Below are positions 51,068-60,193 of a stretch of DNA of 64,000 nucleotides, piece by piece. Source of the DNA: Pedobacter sp. GTDB taxonomy: Bacteria; Bacteroidota; Bacteroidia; Sphingobacteriales; Sphingobacteriaceae. Both the position numbers and the translations under genes were made by a program. Numbering within the stretch: the stretch's first letter is position 1; each line of letters begins with the position of its first letter. Where the stretch lies: contig NZ_JAVHXT010000009.1 of the NCBI RefSeq assembly GCF_031119335.1, positions 117,599 to 181,598 on the forward strand. The letters run 5' to 3'. The notes beneath the pieces were generated by a model. That model made no database searches. It had not been told where the DNA came from and saw only the letters and a program-made list of their open reading frames with translations.

Positions 51068-51375
51068 TTATTCGTGATTTGTAAACCGTACCAGATAAAC
51101 ATTTAAATAGATCGGATTAAAAATCCTGCGATAAGGCTTCCAGATTGCAAATCTGGAAGAGCACAGTTTTCTAATACCATATTGATGCAAAATATTAAAC
51201 TTACGAAGTTTTAAAAACTTCGTAAGTTTTTAGAGATGAACGTAATTAATTCTGCTATTCGTGATTTGTAATCGCGAATTGATATCTACGGATTTGCAAT
51301 CCGTACTTCATAAGTATTAATAAATCGGATTAAAAATCCTAAGATAATGCTTCCAGATTGCAAATCTGGAAGAGC
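51068..51375. repeat. Two tandem copies of a repeat made of small palindromes
   Basis: Two related units, about 51068-51166 and 51258-51375. Both contain ATTCGTGATTTGTAA, CGGATTAAAAATCCT, and CTTCCAGATTGCAAATCTGG(AAG). Between them are two facing AAACTTCGTAAGTTT palindromes. No coding potential was seen in 50697-51408. Confidence 0.7.
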
Positions 51376-51408
51376 ATAGAGAACACAGCAAAATGAAGAG
51401 AAGTATAA

Positions 51409-52431
51409 CTAAAACAATTTCCCAGTTTGTCCGAATTTTACTCTGTTTAAATGCTTGTATGCAGCCTCTGTAACCTCACGGCCACGAGCGGTACGCATCA
51501 AATACCCTTCTTGAATTAAGAATGGTTCATAAACCTCCTCAATCGTTCCATCATCTTCCCCAACAGCCGTAGCAATAGTTTTTAAACCTACCGGTCCACC
51601 TTTAAATTTGTCGATGATGGCCAGTAAGATTTTATTGTCCATTTCATCCAAACCGTGTTCATCTACATTTAAAGCAGACAAAGCATAACGGGCTATTTCG
51701 GTGTCGATATTTCCATTGCCTTTAATTTGTGCAAAATCTCGGGTACGGCGCAACAAAGCATTTGCAATACGAGGTGTACCACGACTGCGACGAGCAATTT
51801 CATAAGCGCCTTCGTCGGAGATTGGTGTATTCAGTATCGCTGATGAACGTAAAACTATGGTAGTCAGTAATTTTGCATCGTAATACTGCAAACGAGAATT
51901 GATGCCGAAACGAGCCCTCAGTGGTGCGGTTAGCAAACCAGATCTGGTAGTGGCTCCAACTAAAGTAAACGGATTTAAACCAATTTGCACAGAACGGGCA
52001 TTTGGGCCACTTTCTAACATGATATCGATTTTGAAATCTTCCATGGCCGAATACAAATACTCTTCTACCAAAGGCGATAAACGATGAATTTCATCGATAA
52101 AAAGAATGTCACCACTTTCTAAATTAGTTAAGAGTCCTGCTAAATCACCAGGCTTATCTAACACCGGACCAGAAGTAACCTTGATATTTACGCCCATTTC
52201 ATTTGCAATGATATGAGAAAGCGTGGTTTTCCCTAATCCTGGAGGGCCGTGTAAAAGCACATGGTCTAAAGCTTCGCCACGTAATTTGGCCGCTTTCACG
52301 AAAATCCTCAAATTTTCAAGAATTTTATCCTGACCAGCAAAATCTTCAAACTCCTGCGGGCGTAATACTTTTTCAATATCACGCTCAGTTGGACTAAGGT
52401 TTTCTGAAGAAGGATCAAGGTTTTCGTTCAT
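51409..52431 (-). CDS. ruvB: Holliday junction branch migration ATPase RuvB
   Basis: A 340-residue AAA+ motor. Walker [10 protein letters not shown] (62-70), Walker [10 protein letters not shown], sensor 1 LVGATTRSG and the arginine region TPLRARFG are present. The C-terminal winged helix binds DNA. RuvB drives branch migration with RuvA; ruvA is not in the window. The -7 element TATCTTTG is 4 bases upstream. A palindromic repeat occupies the gap upstream. Confidence 0.97.
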   Translation of the reverse strand: MNENLDPSSENLSPTERDIEKVLRPQEFEDFAGQDKILENLRIFVKAAKLRGEALDHVLLHGPPGLGKTTLSHIIANEMGVNIKVTSGPVLDKPGDLAGLLTNLESGDILFIDEIHRLSPLVEEYLYSAMEDFKIDIMLESGPNARSVQIGLNPFTLVGATTRSGLLTAPLRARFGINSRLQYYDAKLLTTIVLRSSAILNTPISDEGAYEIARRSRGTPRIANALLRRTRDFAQIKGNGNIDTEIARYALSALNVDEHGLDEMDNKILLAIIDKFKGGPVGLKTIATAVGEDDGTIEEVYEPFLIQEGYLMRTARGREVTEAAYKHLNRVKFGQTGKLF

Positions 52432-52435
52432 AAGG

Positions 52436-52443
52436 CAAAGATA
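52436..52443 (-). promoter_or_regulatory. -7 promoter element before ruvB (TATCTTTG)
   Basis: A full TAnnTTTG match on the minus strand, 4 bases before the ATG. The -33 region overlaps the repeat at 52463 and has no TTTG. Confidence 0.4.
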
Positions 52444-52462
52444 ATAAAAAGTAGGTTTTGTG

Positions 52463-52525
52463 CGTCATTGCGAGGCACGAAGCAATCTATTTAGCTTTAA
52501 GATTGCTTCGTGCCTCGCAATGACG
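52463..52525. repeat. 25-bp inverted repeat with GCGAGGCACGAAGC stem
   Basis: CGTCATTGCGAGGCACGAAG (plus CAATC) is exactly inverted at 52501-52525. It differs from 40324-40405 by A to C in one arm and the matching T to G in the other, so the stem is kept. Confidence 0.85.
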
Positions 52526-52532
52526 ATTTTGG

Positions 52533-53435
52533 CTAATTCTGTGCAAGCTTGGTAAACTTCCCAGCAACCTTAGCTTCTTTCACGCCATTGCTGTAATCAT
52601 AAAAGCCTTCGCCAGATTTAACGCCTTTTTTTCCGGCTGTTACCATATTTACCAAGAGAGGGCAGGGGGCATACTTCGGGTTTCCAAATCCTTGATGCAG
52701 TACATTCAAAATGGCTAAACACACATCTAAACCAATAAAATCTGCCAATTGTAGCGGTCCCATTGGATGTGCCATGCCTAATTTCATTACCGTATCAATC
52801 TCATAAACACCTGCAACACCTTCATAAAGTGAATAAATTGCCTCGTTAATCATAGGCATTAATATACGATTAGCTACAAAACCAGGATAGTCATTCACTT
52901 CAACAGGAACTTTATCTAATTTCGTAGATAATTCCATAACTATATTTGTAGTTATATCACTAGTAGCGTAGCCTCGGATAACTTCAACCAATTTCATTAT
53001 TGGCACTGGGTTCATAAAGTGCATACCAATTACTTTATCACCACGATTGGTAACTGATGCTATTTTTGTAATAGAAATAGAAGATGTGTTGCTTGCTAAA
53101 ATTGCATCTGGTTTGGCATAGGCATCCAATTCCTTAAAAATTTGAAGCTTTAACTCGATATTTTCTGTAGCTGCTTCAACCACCAAATCTACATCAGCAA
53201 CTGCAGCTTTTAAATCTGTGTGTGTGCTTAAATTTTTTAGCGTATTTTCTTTATCCGTTTCTGAAATTGTTCCTTTAGCAACCTGGCGATCTAAATTCTT
53301 CGTAATTGTATCCAAAGCTTTCTGTAGCGCATCGGCGTTGATATCTATCAAATTTACAGCATAACCAAATTGTGCAAAGGTATGAGCAATACCGTTGCCC
53401 ATAGTTCCAGAACCTATAACAGCTATATTCTTCAT
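52533..53435 (-). CDS. 3-hydroxyacyl-CoA (3-hydroxybutyryl-CoA) dehydrogenase
   Basis: A 300-residue NAD-dependent dehydrogenase of the HAD/PaaH type. The Rossmann motif is GSGTMGNGIAHTFA (8-21). The catalytic histidine lies in VIGMHFMNPVPIMKLVE, and the C-terminal dimer domain has GFVANRILMPMINEA. It oxidises 3-hydroxyacyl-CoA in fatty-acid or butyrate metabolism. The gap to the next gene upstream is 127 bases. Substrate chain length is not evident. Confidence 0.93.
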   Translation of the reverse strand: MKNIAVIGSGTMGNGIAHTFAQFGYAVNLIDINADALQKALDTITKNLDRQVAKGTISETDKENTLKNLSTHTDLKAAVADVDLVVEAATENIELKLQIFKELDAYAKPDAILASNTSSISITKIASVTNRGDKVIGMHFMNPVPIMKLVEVIRGYATSDITTNIVMELSTKLDKVPVEVNDYPGFVANRILMPMINEAIYSLYEGVAGVYEIDTVMKLGMAHPMGPLQLADFIGLDVCLAILNVLHQGFGNPKYAPCPLLVNMVTAGKKGVKSGEGFYDYSNGVKEAKVAGKFTKLAQN

Positions 53436-53562
53436 TTTTATATTTTGAGTTAGAATTAGGCTAAATTAACAATTTCAATGATATTTCTAATTGTCATATA
53501 ATTTACATTATGTTAAGTTGTTTTTTTAAATACCTATACTTTTACTGTATAATTTGAGAAAT

Positions 53563-54702
53563 TTAAAATTCGTTTAACTTACGTTTAAGCTCTTGTACCT
53601 TATCTAGCCTATTCTTTCTAGTATAAATATCTATGAGCAGCTTAACGGTATTTCTGTGATTAATATTGATATCGTGGGCTCTCAATAAAGAATACTCGGC
53701 ACGATTGATATTAGCAACAAACTTTTTATTATCCTTTTGCTTTAAAGCTTCATTAGCATTTTCGACGTATGCGACGGCTAGCTGGTACAAGGCATCGAAA
53801 TAATTGTAATCTACCTCTAAAGCTTTTTGATAAGACAATTCTGCTGTACTTATATTTTTAGCTTGGTTTTGCTGTAAATAACCGTATAAGAAAAATAGTA
53901 ATTTACTTCTTTTATCTGTTTTAAGCGAAGTTTCTATGGCTTTGTTAGCCTTATCGTATTGTTCAGTATCTAATAATATATTGATATAATCATTAGTGAG
54001 TAATGGATGATAAGCATTTTGTGCTAGTCCTTCTTCTAATGTTTTAATAGCCAATTCATTCTCAAACTTTGATGCGTAAATATTGGCGATGTTCTGATAC
54101 AAGCTTGGATTTTTAGCTCCGTTGCTTTTTGCTCTTAAAAAATACTCAAGTGCATCATTGTATTGCTGTAGATTTTGCGCACAGATAGCAGTATTTGTAG
54201 CCAAAAGTGTATCTGTAGGTAAGAAATCGCTTACATCTTTCAATAATTCATAAGCGGTTGCAAAGTCATTCTGCTGAAAAGCCTCTGCTCCTTTGCGCTG
54301 TCTTTTAACGTGAATGTTGTGATCTGATGCTTTGATAAGTTCCGTATTTGACTGGAATTTATCTAACTTAATAGCTTGCGTAAGTGCGTCTTGAGCAAAT
54401 TGGAAATATTTATCAGCATTTGCTTCATTTTCATCAATTAAAGCAATGTACGAGCACATATATGCTTTAATAGCCCAAGTTTCTGGCCAATTCTTTGTTT
54501 TTTTATCCTTTTCAGCAAGTTCTATTGCCTTAATCCCCTCTCCTATGATGGTTAATTGTTTTTTAGCGTCGGCCTTTTCTGCAATGCTATTTTGCAATTT
54601 TGCTAAACTATTATTGGCAATTTTTACTTGCGATCCTTGAGCGTATAATAAGTTGCTGGTTGCAAGCAGTACGAAAATGTTAAAGAATATCTTACGCATC
54701 AT
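53563..54702 (-). CDS. TPR-repeat exported protein
   Basis: A 379-residue protein from the ATG giving MMRKIFFNIFVLL, a signal peptide ending at LLYAQ. The mature part is a run of tetratricopeptide repeats (NTAICAQNLQQYNDALEYFL, NIANIYASKFENELAIKTLEEG, in part) that form a protein-binding scaffold. No catalytic domain. The next gene upstream encodes a similar TPR protein, so the two are likely paralogues. Function unknown; presumably periplasmic. Confidence 0.85.
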   Translation of the reverse strand: MMRKIFFNIFVLLATSNLLYAQGSQVKIANNSLAKLQNSIAEKADAKKQLTIIGEGIKAIELAEKDKKTKNWPETWAIKAYMCSYIALIDENEANADKYFQFAQDALTQAIKLDKFQSNTELIKASDHNIHVKRQRKGAEAFQQNDFATAYELLKDVSDFLPTDTLLATNTAICAQNLQQYNDALEYFLRAKSNGAKNPSLYQNIANIYASKFENELAIKTLEEGLAQNAYHPLLTNDYINILLDTEQYDKANKAIETSLKTDKRSKLLFFLYGYLQQNQAKNISTAELSYQKALEVDYNYFDALYQLAVAYVENANEALKQKDNKKFVANINRAEYSLLRAHDININHRNTVKLLIDIYTRKNRLDKVQELKRKLNEF

Positions 54703-54727
54703 CAAAAAAACTTTATACAAAGTAACT

Positions 54728-54764
54728 AAAAAAGGGAGACAAAGTTTAATTATCTCCCTTTTTT
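54728..54764 (-). terminator. Rho-independent terminator
   Basis: AAAAAAGGGAGA and TCTCCCTTTTTT form a 12-bp stem ending in T-runs in either direction. It follows the TPR gene at 54791 on the minus strand, separating the two TPR genes. Confidence 0.8.
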
Positions 54765-54790
54765 ATATGGTTACAGATTGTTAAACAATA

Positions 54791-55873
54791 CTAATTCTTT
54801 TGAAGAGCATCTAAAAGTTTTTTAGTTTCTTCATAACCTTTAGTGTCATTTTTGAAACCGTAAATCTGTTTTAAAGCTTCTAAAGTATGTACCGCTTTTG
54901 GATCTAACTCTTGTGCCTTTTTATAGAAAGGTAATGATTTGTCAATTAAGGCAGTCATCTTAGCCGTTACAGCATTGTATTCCTTTACTTTTTTCGAATC
55001 AATTTTTTGTCTTTCCGCTTGTACCGCAAGTGCTTGCTTATAGTACGTTTCGCCTAATAAAAAGTGATAAATTGCTTTATTTGGATCTTTTGCTATTAAC
55101 TTTCCTAAAGATTCTTGAGATTTTTCAATTTCTCCTCTAATGATATAGATATCTGTTTGCGTACCTACAAAATCAGGATCATCCGGAAATTTCTTTAAAG
55201 CTTGATCGATAGATGCCATTGCAGCAGCTGTATCCTTCAAATTTGCTAATTCTATGTTTACAGCTTCTAGCATCAAGCTTTTAGCGTCTGGAGTATTAAA
55301 CTCTACTACCTTTTTAAAGTTTTTAACCGCACCTGCATAATTACCTGCTTGTTTAGCTGCAACACCGGCATTTAAAAACATTGAGGTGTCAGTTGGGTTC
55401 TTTTCTGTAATTTCTGTGAAAATTTTAAAGGCTGTAGCAAAGTCCTTTTTATTATAGGCTTTAATACCTCTAGTTTGTACGGCATTAGCAATATTGATTT
55501 TTGCATTGGCAATATTGTCTTTTTGATCACCTTTTTTATCTAACTCTTCAGCTTTAGCAATTGCCTCTTCTGCAATTTTTTGCTTTGCTACAGAATTAGC
55601 ATCACTTAATGTATCTAATAAAGCAATTGCTGAGGACATAGAAGCTCTTAAAGCCCAAGGTTCTACGGTATTTTTCGTTTTCTCGTGAGCAATAGCTAAA
55701 TCGGTATGACCTAAACCTTTATTCAAGTTTTCAAGGTTTTTCTTAAGAGATTGTGCGCTGTTCATTGCTTGAAACAAATCCCAAGATTTTTTCGCTTCTG
55801 CTACTTCTGATTTTTGGGCATAAGCAGCTACTGATAAACTTAAGATACCTACGCTTAAAATTAACTTTTTCAT
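54791..55873 (-). CDS. TPR-repeat exported protein
   Basis: A 360-residue protein with a signal peptide (cleavage near AAYAQ) and TPR repeats, for example NAGVAAKQAGNYAGAVKNFKK and FLLGETYYKQALAVQAERQ, in part. It is Lys- and Ala-rich and close in layout to the gene downstream (53563), with the same N-terminal region about residues 25-150 (KKNLENLNKGL against NSIAEKADAKKQL). A strong terminator separates them. It follows gyrA after 99 bases. Confidence 0.85.
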   Translation of the reverse strand: MKKLILSVGILSLSVAAYAQKSEVAEAKKSWDLFQAMNSAQSLKKNLENLNKGLGHTDLAIAHEKTKNTVEPWALRASMSSAIALLDTLSDANSVAKQKIAEEAIAKAEELDKKGDQKDNIANAKINIANAVQTRGIKAYNKKDFATAFKIFTEITEKNPTDTSMFLNAGVAAKQAGNYAGAVKNFKKVVEFNTPDAKSLMLEAVNIELANLKDTAAAMASIDQALKKFPDDPDFVGTQTDIYIIRGEIEKSQESLGKLIAKDPNKAIYHFLLGETYYKQALAVQAERQKIDSKKVKEYNAVTAKMTALIDKSLPFYKKAQELDPKAVHTLEALKQIYGFKNDTKGYEETKKLLDALQKN

Positions 55874-55904
55874 TTACTTATAAATTTATTGTTCTTAAAC
55901 GGTA

Positions 55905-55946
55905 AAATCCATCATGATATTATTATTTAGTTACCACGATGGATTT
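55905..55946 (-). terminator. Candidate terminator of gyrA
   Basis: AAATCCATC and GATGGATTT form a 9-bp stem with a long loop, followed on the minus strand by TTTTACC. Between gyrA and the TPR gene. Confidence 0.5.
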
Positions 55947-55972
55947 AATTTTAAATTTAGTTAATATTTATT

Positions 55973-58516
55973 TTATTCTTCTGAAGCATTTTCTTGTGTA
56001 TCAGCTTCGTTAGTATTTTCTTCACCACTAGTTGTTTGATCTAGGTTTTCTTCTTCCTCATCTTCGTGGTCAATTCTGGCAACCGAAGCAATTTCGTCAT
56101 TGCCTTTCAAGCTAATTAACCTCACTCCTTGTGTTGCCCTACCCATCACTCTCAACTCGCTTACTGCAATTCTAATTACAATACCCGATTTGTTGATAAT
56201 CATTAAATCATCTGCATCAGTTACGTTTTTAATTGCAACTAAATCTCCGGTTTTTTCGGTGATGTTAATGGTTTTAACACCTTTACCACCACGATTGGTC
56301 ACACGGTAATCTTCTATATCGGTACGTTTTCCATAACCTTTTTCAGAAACTACCAAGATAGTTGCATCGCTACTGTCTACAGCAATCATGCCAACAACCT
56401 CATCTTTATCGTGCCCTAAAGTTACACCACGAACACCAGTTGCAGTTCTACCCATCGGTCTAACTGTGCTTTCGTTGAAACGAATTGCCCTACCAGAACG
56501 CAATGCCATTACAATTTCACTGCTTCCAGTAGTTAAGCTAGCTTCTAATAACTGATCGCCTTCATTAATGTTAATTGCATTGATACCGTTAACACGTGGA
56601 CGAGAATAAGCCTCTAGAGAAGTTTTCTTAATGGTACCTTTTTTAGTACACATAATGATAAAATTATTCTCTAAATATTCCTGATCTTTTAGGTTCTTAA
56701 CTTTAATATATGCTTTAACTTTTTCTTCTTTAGGGATATTGATGATGTTTTGTAAAGCACGTCCCTTACTTTGACGCGTACCTTCCGGAATTTCGTAAAC
56801 CCTTAACCAGAAACATCTTCCAGCTTCTGTAAAGAATAACATGTAATTGTGGTTAGTAGCAACTAATAGGTGCTCTATAAAATCTTCATTTCTAGAGTTG
56901 CTGCCTTTTGAACCTTTACCACCTCTACCCTGCGTACGATATTCTGTAGCTGGTGTACGTTTAATATAACCTTCGTGAGAAATGGTAATTACAACTTCTT
57001 CGTCTTCGATGAAGTCTTCCATGCTCATATCATCTGCCGAGTGAATGATGGTCGTTCTACGCTCATCACCGTATTTATCCATAATCTCTGTCAACTCATC
57101 TTTAATGATTTTCATACGAAGACCTTCATCTGCTAATACAGATTTCAACCATTCGATAGTTTTCATTAATTCTGCGTATTCTTCTTTGATCTTATCACGC
57201 TCTAGTCCTGTTAACCTACGTAAGGTCATATCAAGGATAGCACGAGCTTGGATATCAGATAAACCGAATTTCTCCATCAATCCTGTTCTAGCCTCATCTG
57301 GAGTGCTAGATGCACGGATCAATTTAATTACTTCTTCAATATGATCTAAAGCAATTAATAAACCTTCTAAGATGTGCGCACGTTTTTCGGCCTCTGCTAA
57401 CTCAAAACGAGTACGGCGGATAACTACATCGTGTCTGTGCTCAACAAAGTGATGAATAAGATCTTTAAGGTTTAACAACTGTGGACGACCGTTCACCAAT
57501 GCAATGTTATTTACACTGAATGAGGTTTGTAACGCAGTTTGCTTAAATAAATTATTTAGAACGATGTTTGCATTTGCATCACGCTTAATTTCATAAACAA
57601 TACGGATACCGTCTTTATTAGACTCATCTTTAATGTTAGAAATTCCTTCAATTTTTTTCTCACCAACCAATTCAGCAGTACGCTCAATCATCATGGCTTT
57701 GTTAACTTGATAAGGAATTTCTGTAACGATAATTACCTCACGATCGTTAATATTTTCGATTTCGGCTTTGGCACGCATCACAATACGACCTCTACCTGTT
57801 TCAAACGCTTCTTGTACGCCAGAATAGCCATAAATAATGGCTCCTGTTGGGAAATCTGGCGCTTTAATAAACTTCATCAATTCAGCAATAGTAATTTCTC
57901 TATTGTCGATATAATTGATTGTTGCATTAATTACCTCCGTTAAGTTGTGTGGCGCCATATTAGTGGCCATACCTACCGCAATACCCGATGATCCGTTAAC
58001 CAAAAGGTTAGGAACTTTTGCTGGTAATACTGTTGGCTCTTGCAAAGAGTCGTCAAAGTTGTTTTGAAAGTCTACCGTATCTTTATTGATATCGGCCAAC
58101 ATTTCTTCTGCCATTTTTTGGAAACGAGCCTCGGTATAACGCATTGCCGCTGGCGAGTCGCCATCAATAGAACCGTAGTTACCTTGTCCGTCTACCATCA
58201 TGTAACGTAAGCTCCAAGGTTGGGCCATACGCACCATGGTCATATATACAGATGAATCTCCGTGAGGGTGATACTTACCTAAAACCTCACCCACAATACG
58301 TGCTGATTTTTTGTATGGTTTACCAGCGCCTACACCTAGGTCTTGCATACCATAAAGTACCCTACGGTGCACTGGTTTTAAACCATCACGCACATCGGGT
58401 AATGCCCTACTCACAATTACCGACATCGAATAATCGATATAAGCAGTTCGCATCTGCTCATCAATATTAATGGGGATAATTTTATCGTCTTCTTGATTTT
58501 CTAAATCTTCTGCCAT
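55973..58516 (-). CDS. gyrA: DNA gyrase subunit A
   Basis: An 847-residue type IIA topoisomerase subunit that cuts and rejoins DNA to introduce supercoils. The catalytic tyrosine is Y127 in AMRYTEARF. The quinolone-determining segment reads [13 protein letters not shown]; the residue at the E. coli Asp87 position is M92. The C-terminal domain with the GyrA box ([10 protein letters not shown]) and repeated beta-pinwheel blades is present, and an acidic tail follows (DEEEENLDQ). gyrB is not in the window. The 340 bases upstream (58517-58856) hold no gene. Confidence 0.97.
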   Translation of the reverse strand: MAEDLENQEDDKIIPINIDEQMRTAYIDYSMSVIVSRALPDVRDGLKPVHRRVLYGMQDLGVGAGKPYKKSARIVGEVLGKYHPHGDSSVYMTMVRMAQPWSLRYMMVDGQGNYGSIDGDSPAAMRYTEARFQKMAEEMLADINKDTVDFQNNFDDSLQEPTVLPAKVPNLLVNGSSGIAVGMATNMAPHNLTEVINATINYIDNREITIAELMKFIKAPDFPTGAIIYGYSGVQEAFETGRGRIVMRAKAEIENINDREVIIVTEIPYQVNKAMMIERTAELVGEKKIEGISNIKDESNKDGIRIVYEIKRDANANIVLNNLFKQTALQTSFSVNNIALVNGRPQLLNLKDLIHHFVEHRHDVVIRRTRFELAEAEKRAHILEGLLIALDHIEEVIKLIRASSTPDEARTGLMEKFGLSDIQARAILDMTLRRLTGLERDKIKEEYAELMKTIEWLKSVLADEGLRMKIIKDELTEIMDKYGDERRTTIIHSADDMSMEDFIEDEEVVITISHEGYIKRTPATEYRTQGRGGKGSKGSNSRNEDFIEHLLVATNHNYMLFFTEAGRCFWLRVYEIPEGTRQSKGRALQNIINIPKEEKVKAYIKVKNLKDQEYLENNFIIMCTKKGTIKKTSLEAYSRPRVNGINAININEGDQLLEASLTTGSSEIVMALRSGRAIRFNESTVRPMGRTATGVRGVTLGHDKDEVVGMIAVDSSDATILVVSEKGYGKRTDIEDYRVTNRGGKGVKTINITEKTGDLVAIKNVTDADDLMIINKSGIVIRIAVSELRVMGRATQGVRLISLKGNDEIASVARIDHEDEEEENLDQTTSGEENTNEADTQENASEE

Positions 58517-58856
58517 AAGTTTTTTGTGTTTTGCGTTTGGAGTAATGCGTTAAGCGTTTTATTCGCTATTTGCTAATCACCACCGCAAGATTATTATGTT
58601 TTATTATAACCTTGCGAATTTAGTAAAATAAGATACACTTTAAAGACCATTGTGGAAAAGTTTTAGGAATGCTATAAATGTTACAAAATATAGCTCTGAG
58701 ATTGAAAAAAGCCGTACATGTGCAGATTTAATACTGTCAAAAATTTTCATGAATTGCCGTGTAAATAAAATCTTTGCATGTGTAGCTAGAAGTTACACTC
58801 ATTTAAGTTTTACACAATACTTTTTTACATCAATACAAAAGCTGATATTTAAAATA

Positions 58857-59342
58857 ATGATAGTTTCTGAGCGTACCCTAAAATGGGCTTTAAGTTTATA
58901 TCCTCCTTTGTTATTTCAACGCATTTGGGTCAAAAAATTCCATGAGGGATTTAGAGGGGTCGATGTTAAAATTAGTAACAGTGTACTTAATAGAAATTAC
59001 AATGGTTCAATTTTCGGCGGAACGATTTACGCAGCCACCGACCCATTTTATGCCATTTTGTTTGATCAGTTAATGCAGCGTAAAGGTTATAAATGTAGGG
59101 TTTGGTTAAAAAGTGCTTCTATTCAATACCTAAAACCTGGACTTACCGCTCTATATTTTACCATAAGAATAACTGATGAAATGATTGCAGAGGCGGAACA
59201 AGCGCTAAACGAACATGGCAAATTTGTGAAGGCTTACCCTATGGAACTTTACAATAAACAAGGCGAACTTTGCGCAACGGTGAATAATGAAGTTTATTTA
59301 CGACTTAAATTTCCGGGAGAGAAACAGCGAGTAGCCATATAG
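58857..59342 (+). CDS. DUF4442 (hotdog-fold thioesterase-like) protein
   Basis: A 161-residue protein from the ATG giving MIVSERTLKWALSLYPPLL. Frame extends upstream but through AT-rich DNA without family residues. The pattern GSIFGGTIYAATDPFYAILF is the hotdog-fold helix region of DUF4442, related to acyl-CoA thioesterases and MaoC-like proteins. The active acid position is D in AATDPFY. Substrate unknown. The following AlbA_2 gene is 64 bases downstream. Confidence 0.85.
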   Translation: MIVSERTLKWALSLYPPLLFQRIWVKKFHEGFRGVDVKISNSVLNRNYNGSIFGGTIYAATDPFYAILFDQLMQRKGYKCRVWLKSASIQYLKPGLTALYFTIRITDEMIAEAEQALNEHGKFVKAYPMELYNKQGELCATVNNEVYLRLKFPGEKQRVAI

Positions 59343-59406
59343 TTGAGATTGAGGCTAAGGCTGAGAGTAAGTTTAAGTGCTTTATTAATATTATGAATTG
59401 CCTAAA

Positions 59407-60033
59407 ATGAACATTAAAAGACTGATACTTGCTGGCGAAAACGTAAACATTGATTTTAAGAAGACGATTAGCAATTGTGAGAAAATTGCAAAAACCTTAG
59501 TTGCCTTTGCCAATAATAAAGGTGGCAAGCTTTTAATTGGCGTAGCCGATGATGGAACTATTAAAGGTGTAAAGGCTGAAGAGGAAGAAAAATACATGAT
59601 CAACAAAGCGGCTCATCAGTTTTGTAAACCAGCTATCGAGCCAATTTTTGAGGAATATATGGTAGATGATAAGCTGGTTTTGGTTGCGGAAATACCTAGA
59701 AGCGATACCAAGCCACATTATGCTTTAGATGAACAAGGCAAATGGTGGGTTTATTTTAGGGTACAAGATAAAAGTGTGTTGGCTAGCAAAATATTAATTG
59801 AAGTACTCAAAAAAGACGGCGACAACGAAGGGACGCTTATTGCTTATACTGAGCAGGAAAAGTTGCTGCTCGAATATCTAGGCGAAAATGGCCGTATTAC
59901 TTTAAAAGAGTTTAGTAAGTTAACTAGAAGTGCATATAAAAAAGCACAGAAAATTATTGTTAACCTTATTTTATCGGGCATTATTTTACCTCACATTACA
60001 GAAAAAGAAGAGTATTATGTTTTGGCAGATTAA
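59407..60033 (+). CDS. AlbA_2 / Schlafen-like ATP-binding domain protein
   Basis: A 208-residue protein from the ATG giving MNIKRLILAGENVNIDFKK. Residues 1-120 form an AlbA_2 (Schlafen AAA-4) domain with DFKKTISNCEKIAKTLVAFANN, NKGGKLLIGVADDG, in parts. The rest has a winged-helix-like segment (LLLEYLGENGRITLKEFSKLTRSAYKKA, in part). Such proteins are thought to be nucleic-acid-binding regulators in Bacteroidota. A Pro/Cys-rich palindromic repeat follows the gene. Confidence 0.85.
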   Translation: MNIKRLILAGENVNIDFKKTISNCEKIAKTLVAFANNKGGKLLIGVADDGTIKGVKAEEEEKYMINKAAHQFCKPAIEPIFEEYMVDDKLVLVAEIPRSDTKPHYALDEQGKWWVYFRVQDKSVLASKILIEVLKKDGDNEGTLIAYTEQEKLLLEYLGENGRITLKEFSKLTRSAYKKAQKIIVNLILSGIILPHITEKEEYYVLAD

Positions 60034-60037
60034 AAGC

Positions 60038-60064
60038 CTCCCCCAACCCCTCCAAAGGAGGGGA
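60038..60064. repeat. Short CCTCCCCCAACCCC palindromic repeat
   Basis: CCTCCCCCAACCCCTCC and GGAGGGGA form an inverted repeat of the same type as 45936-46001. It is next to the stop of the AlbA_2 gene. Confidence 0.55.
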
Positions 60065-60178
60065 GATAGCACAAAAGATTTAAGCAGAGTGAACAATCTA
60101 TCGTGCATTTAAACGGAAAATTTCCAATTGAAAACTGCTTTGCAATATGTCAAATCGTAATTCGTAAATCTAAAATCG

Positions 60179-60186
60179 TAATTTTG
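60179..60186 (+). promoter_or_regulatory. -7 promoter element before the MATE gene (TAATTTTG)
   Basis: A full TAnnTTTG match 7 bases before the ATG at 60194. No clear -33 TTTG. Confidence 0.4.
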
Positions 60187-60193
60187 CAGGCGT

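Noticed and set aside
34797..51375. CRISPR array
   Set aside because: Repeats are palindromic, unevenly spaced and not separated by unique spacers of constant length; no cas genes.
58650..58856. Longer N-terminus for the DUF4442 protein
   Set aside because: Extra residues have no family pattern and lie in AT-rich promoter DNA; the family begins near the ATG at 58857.
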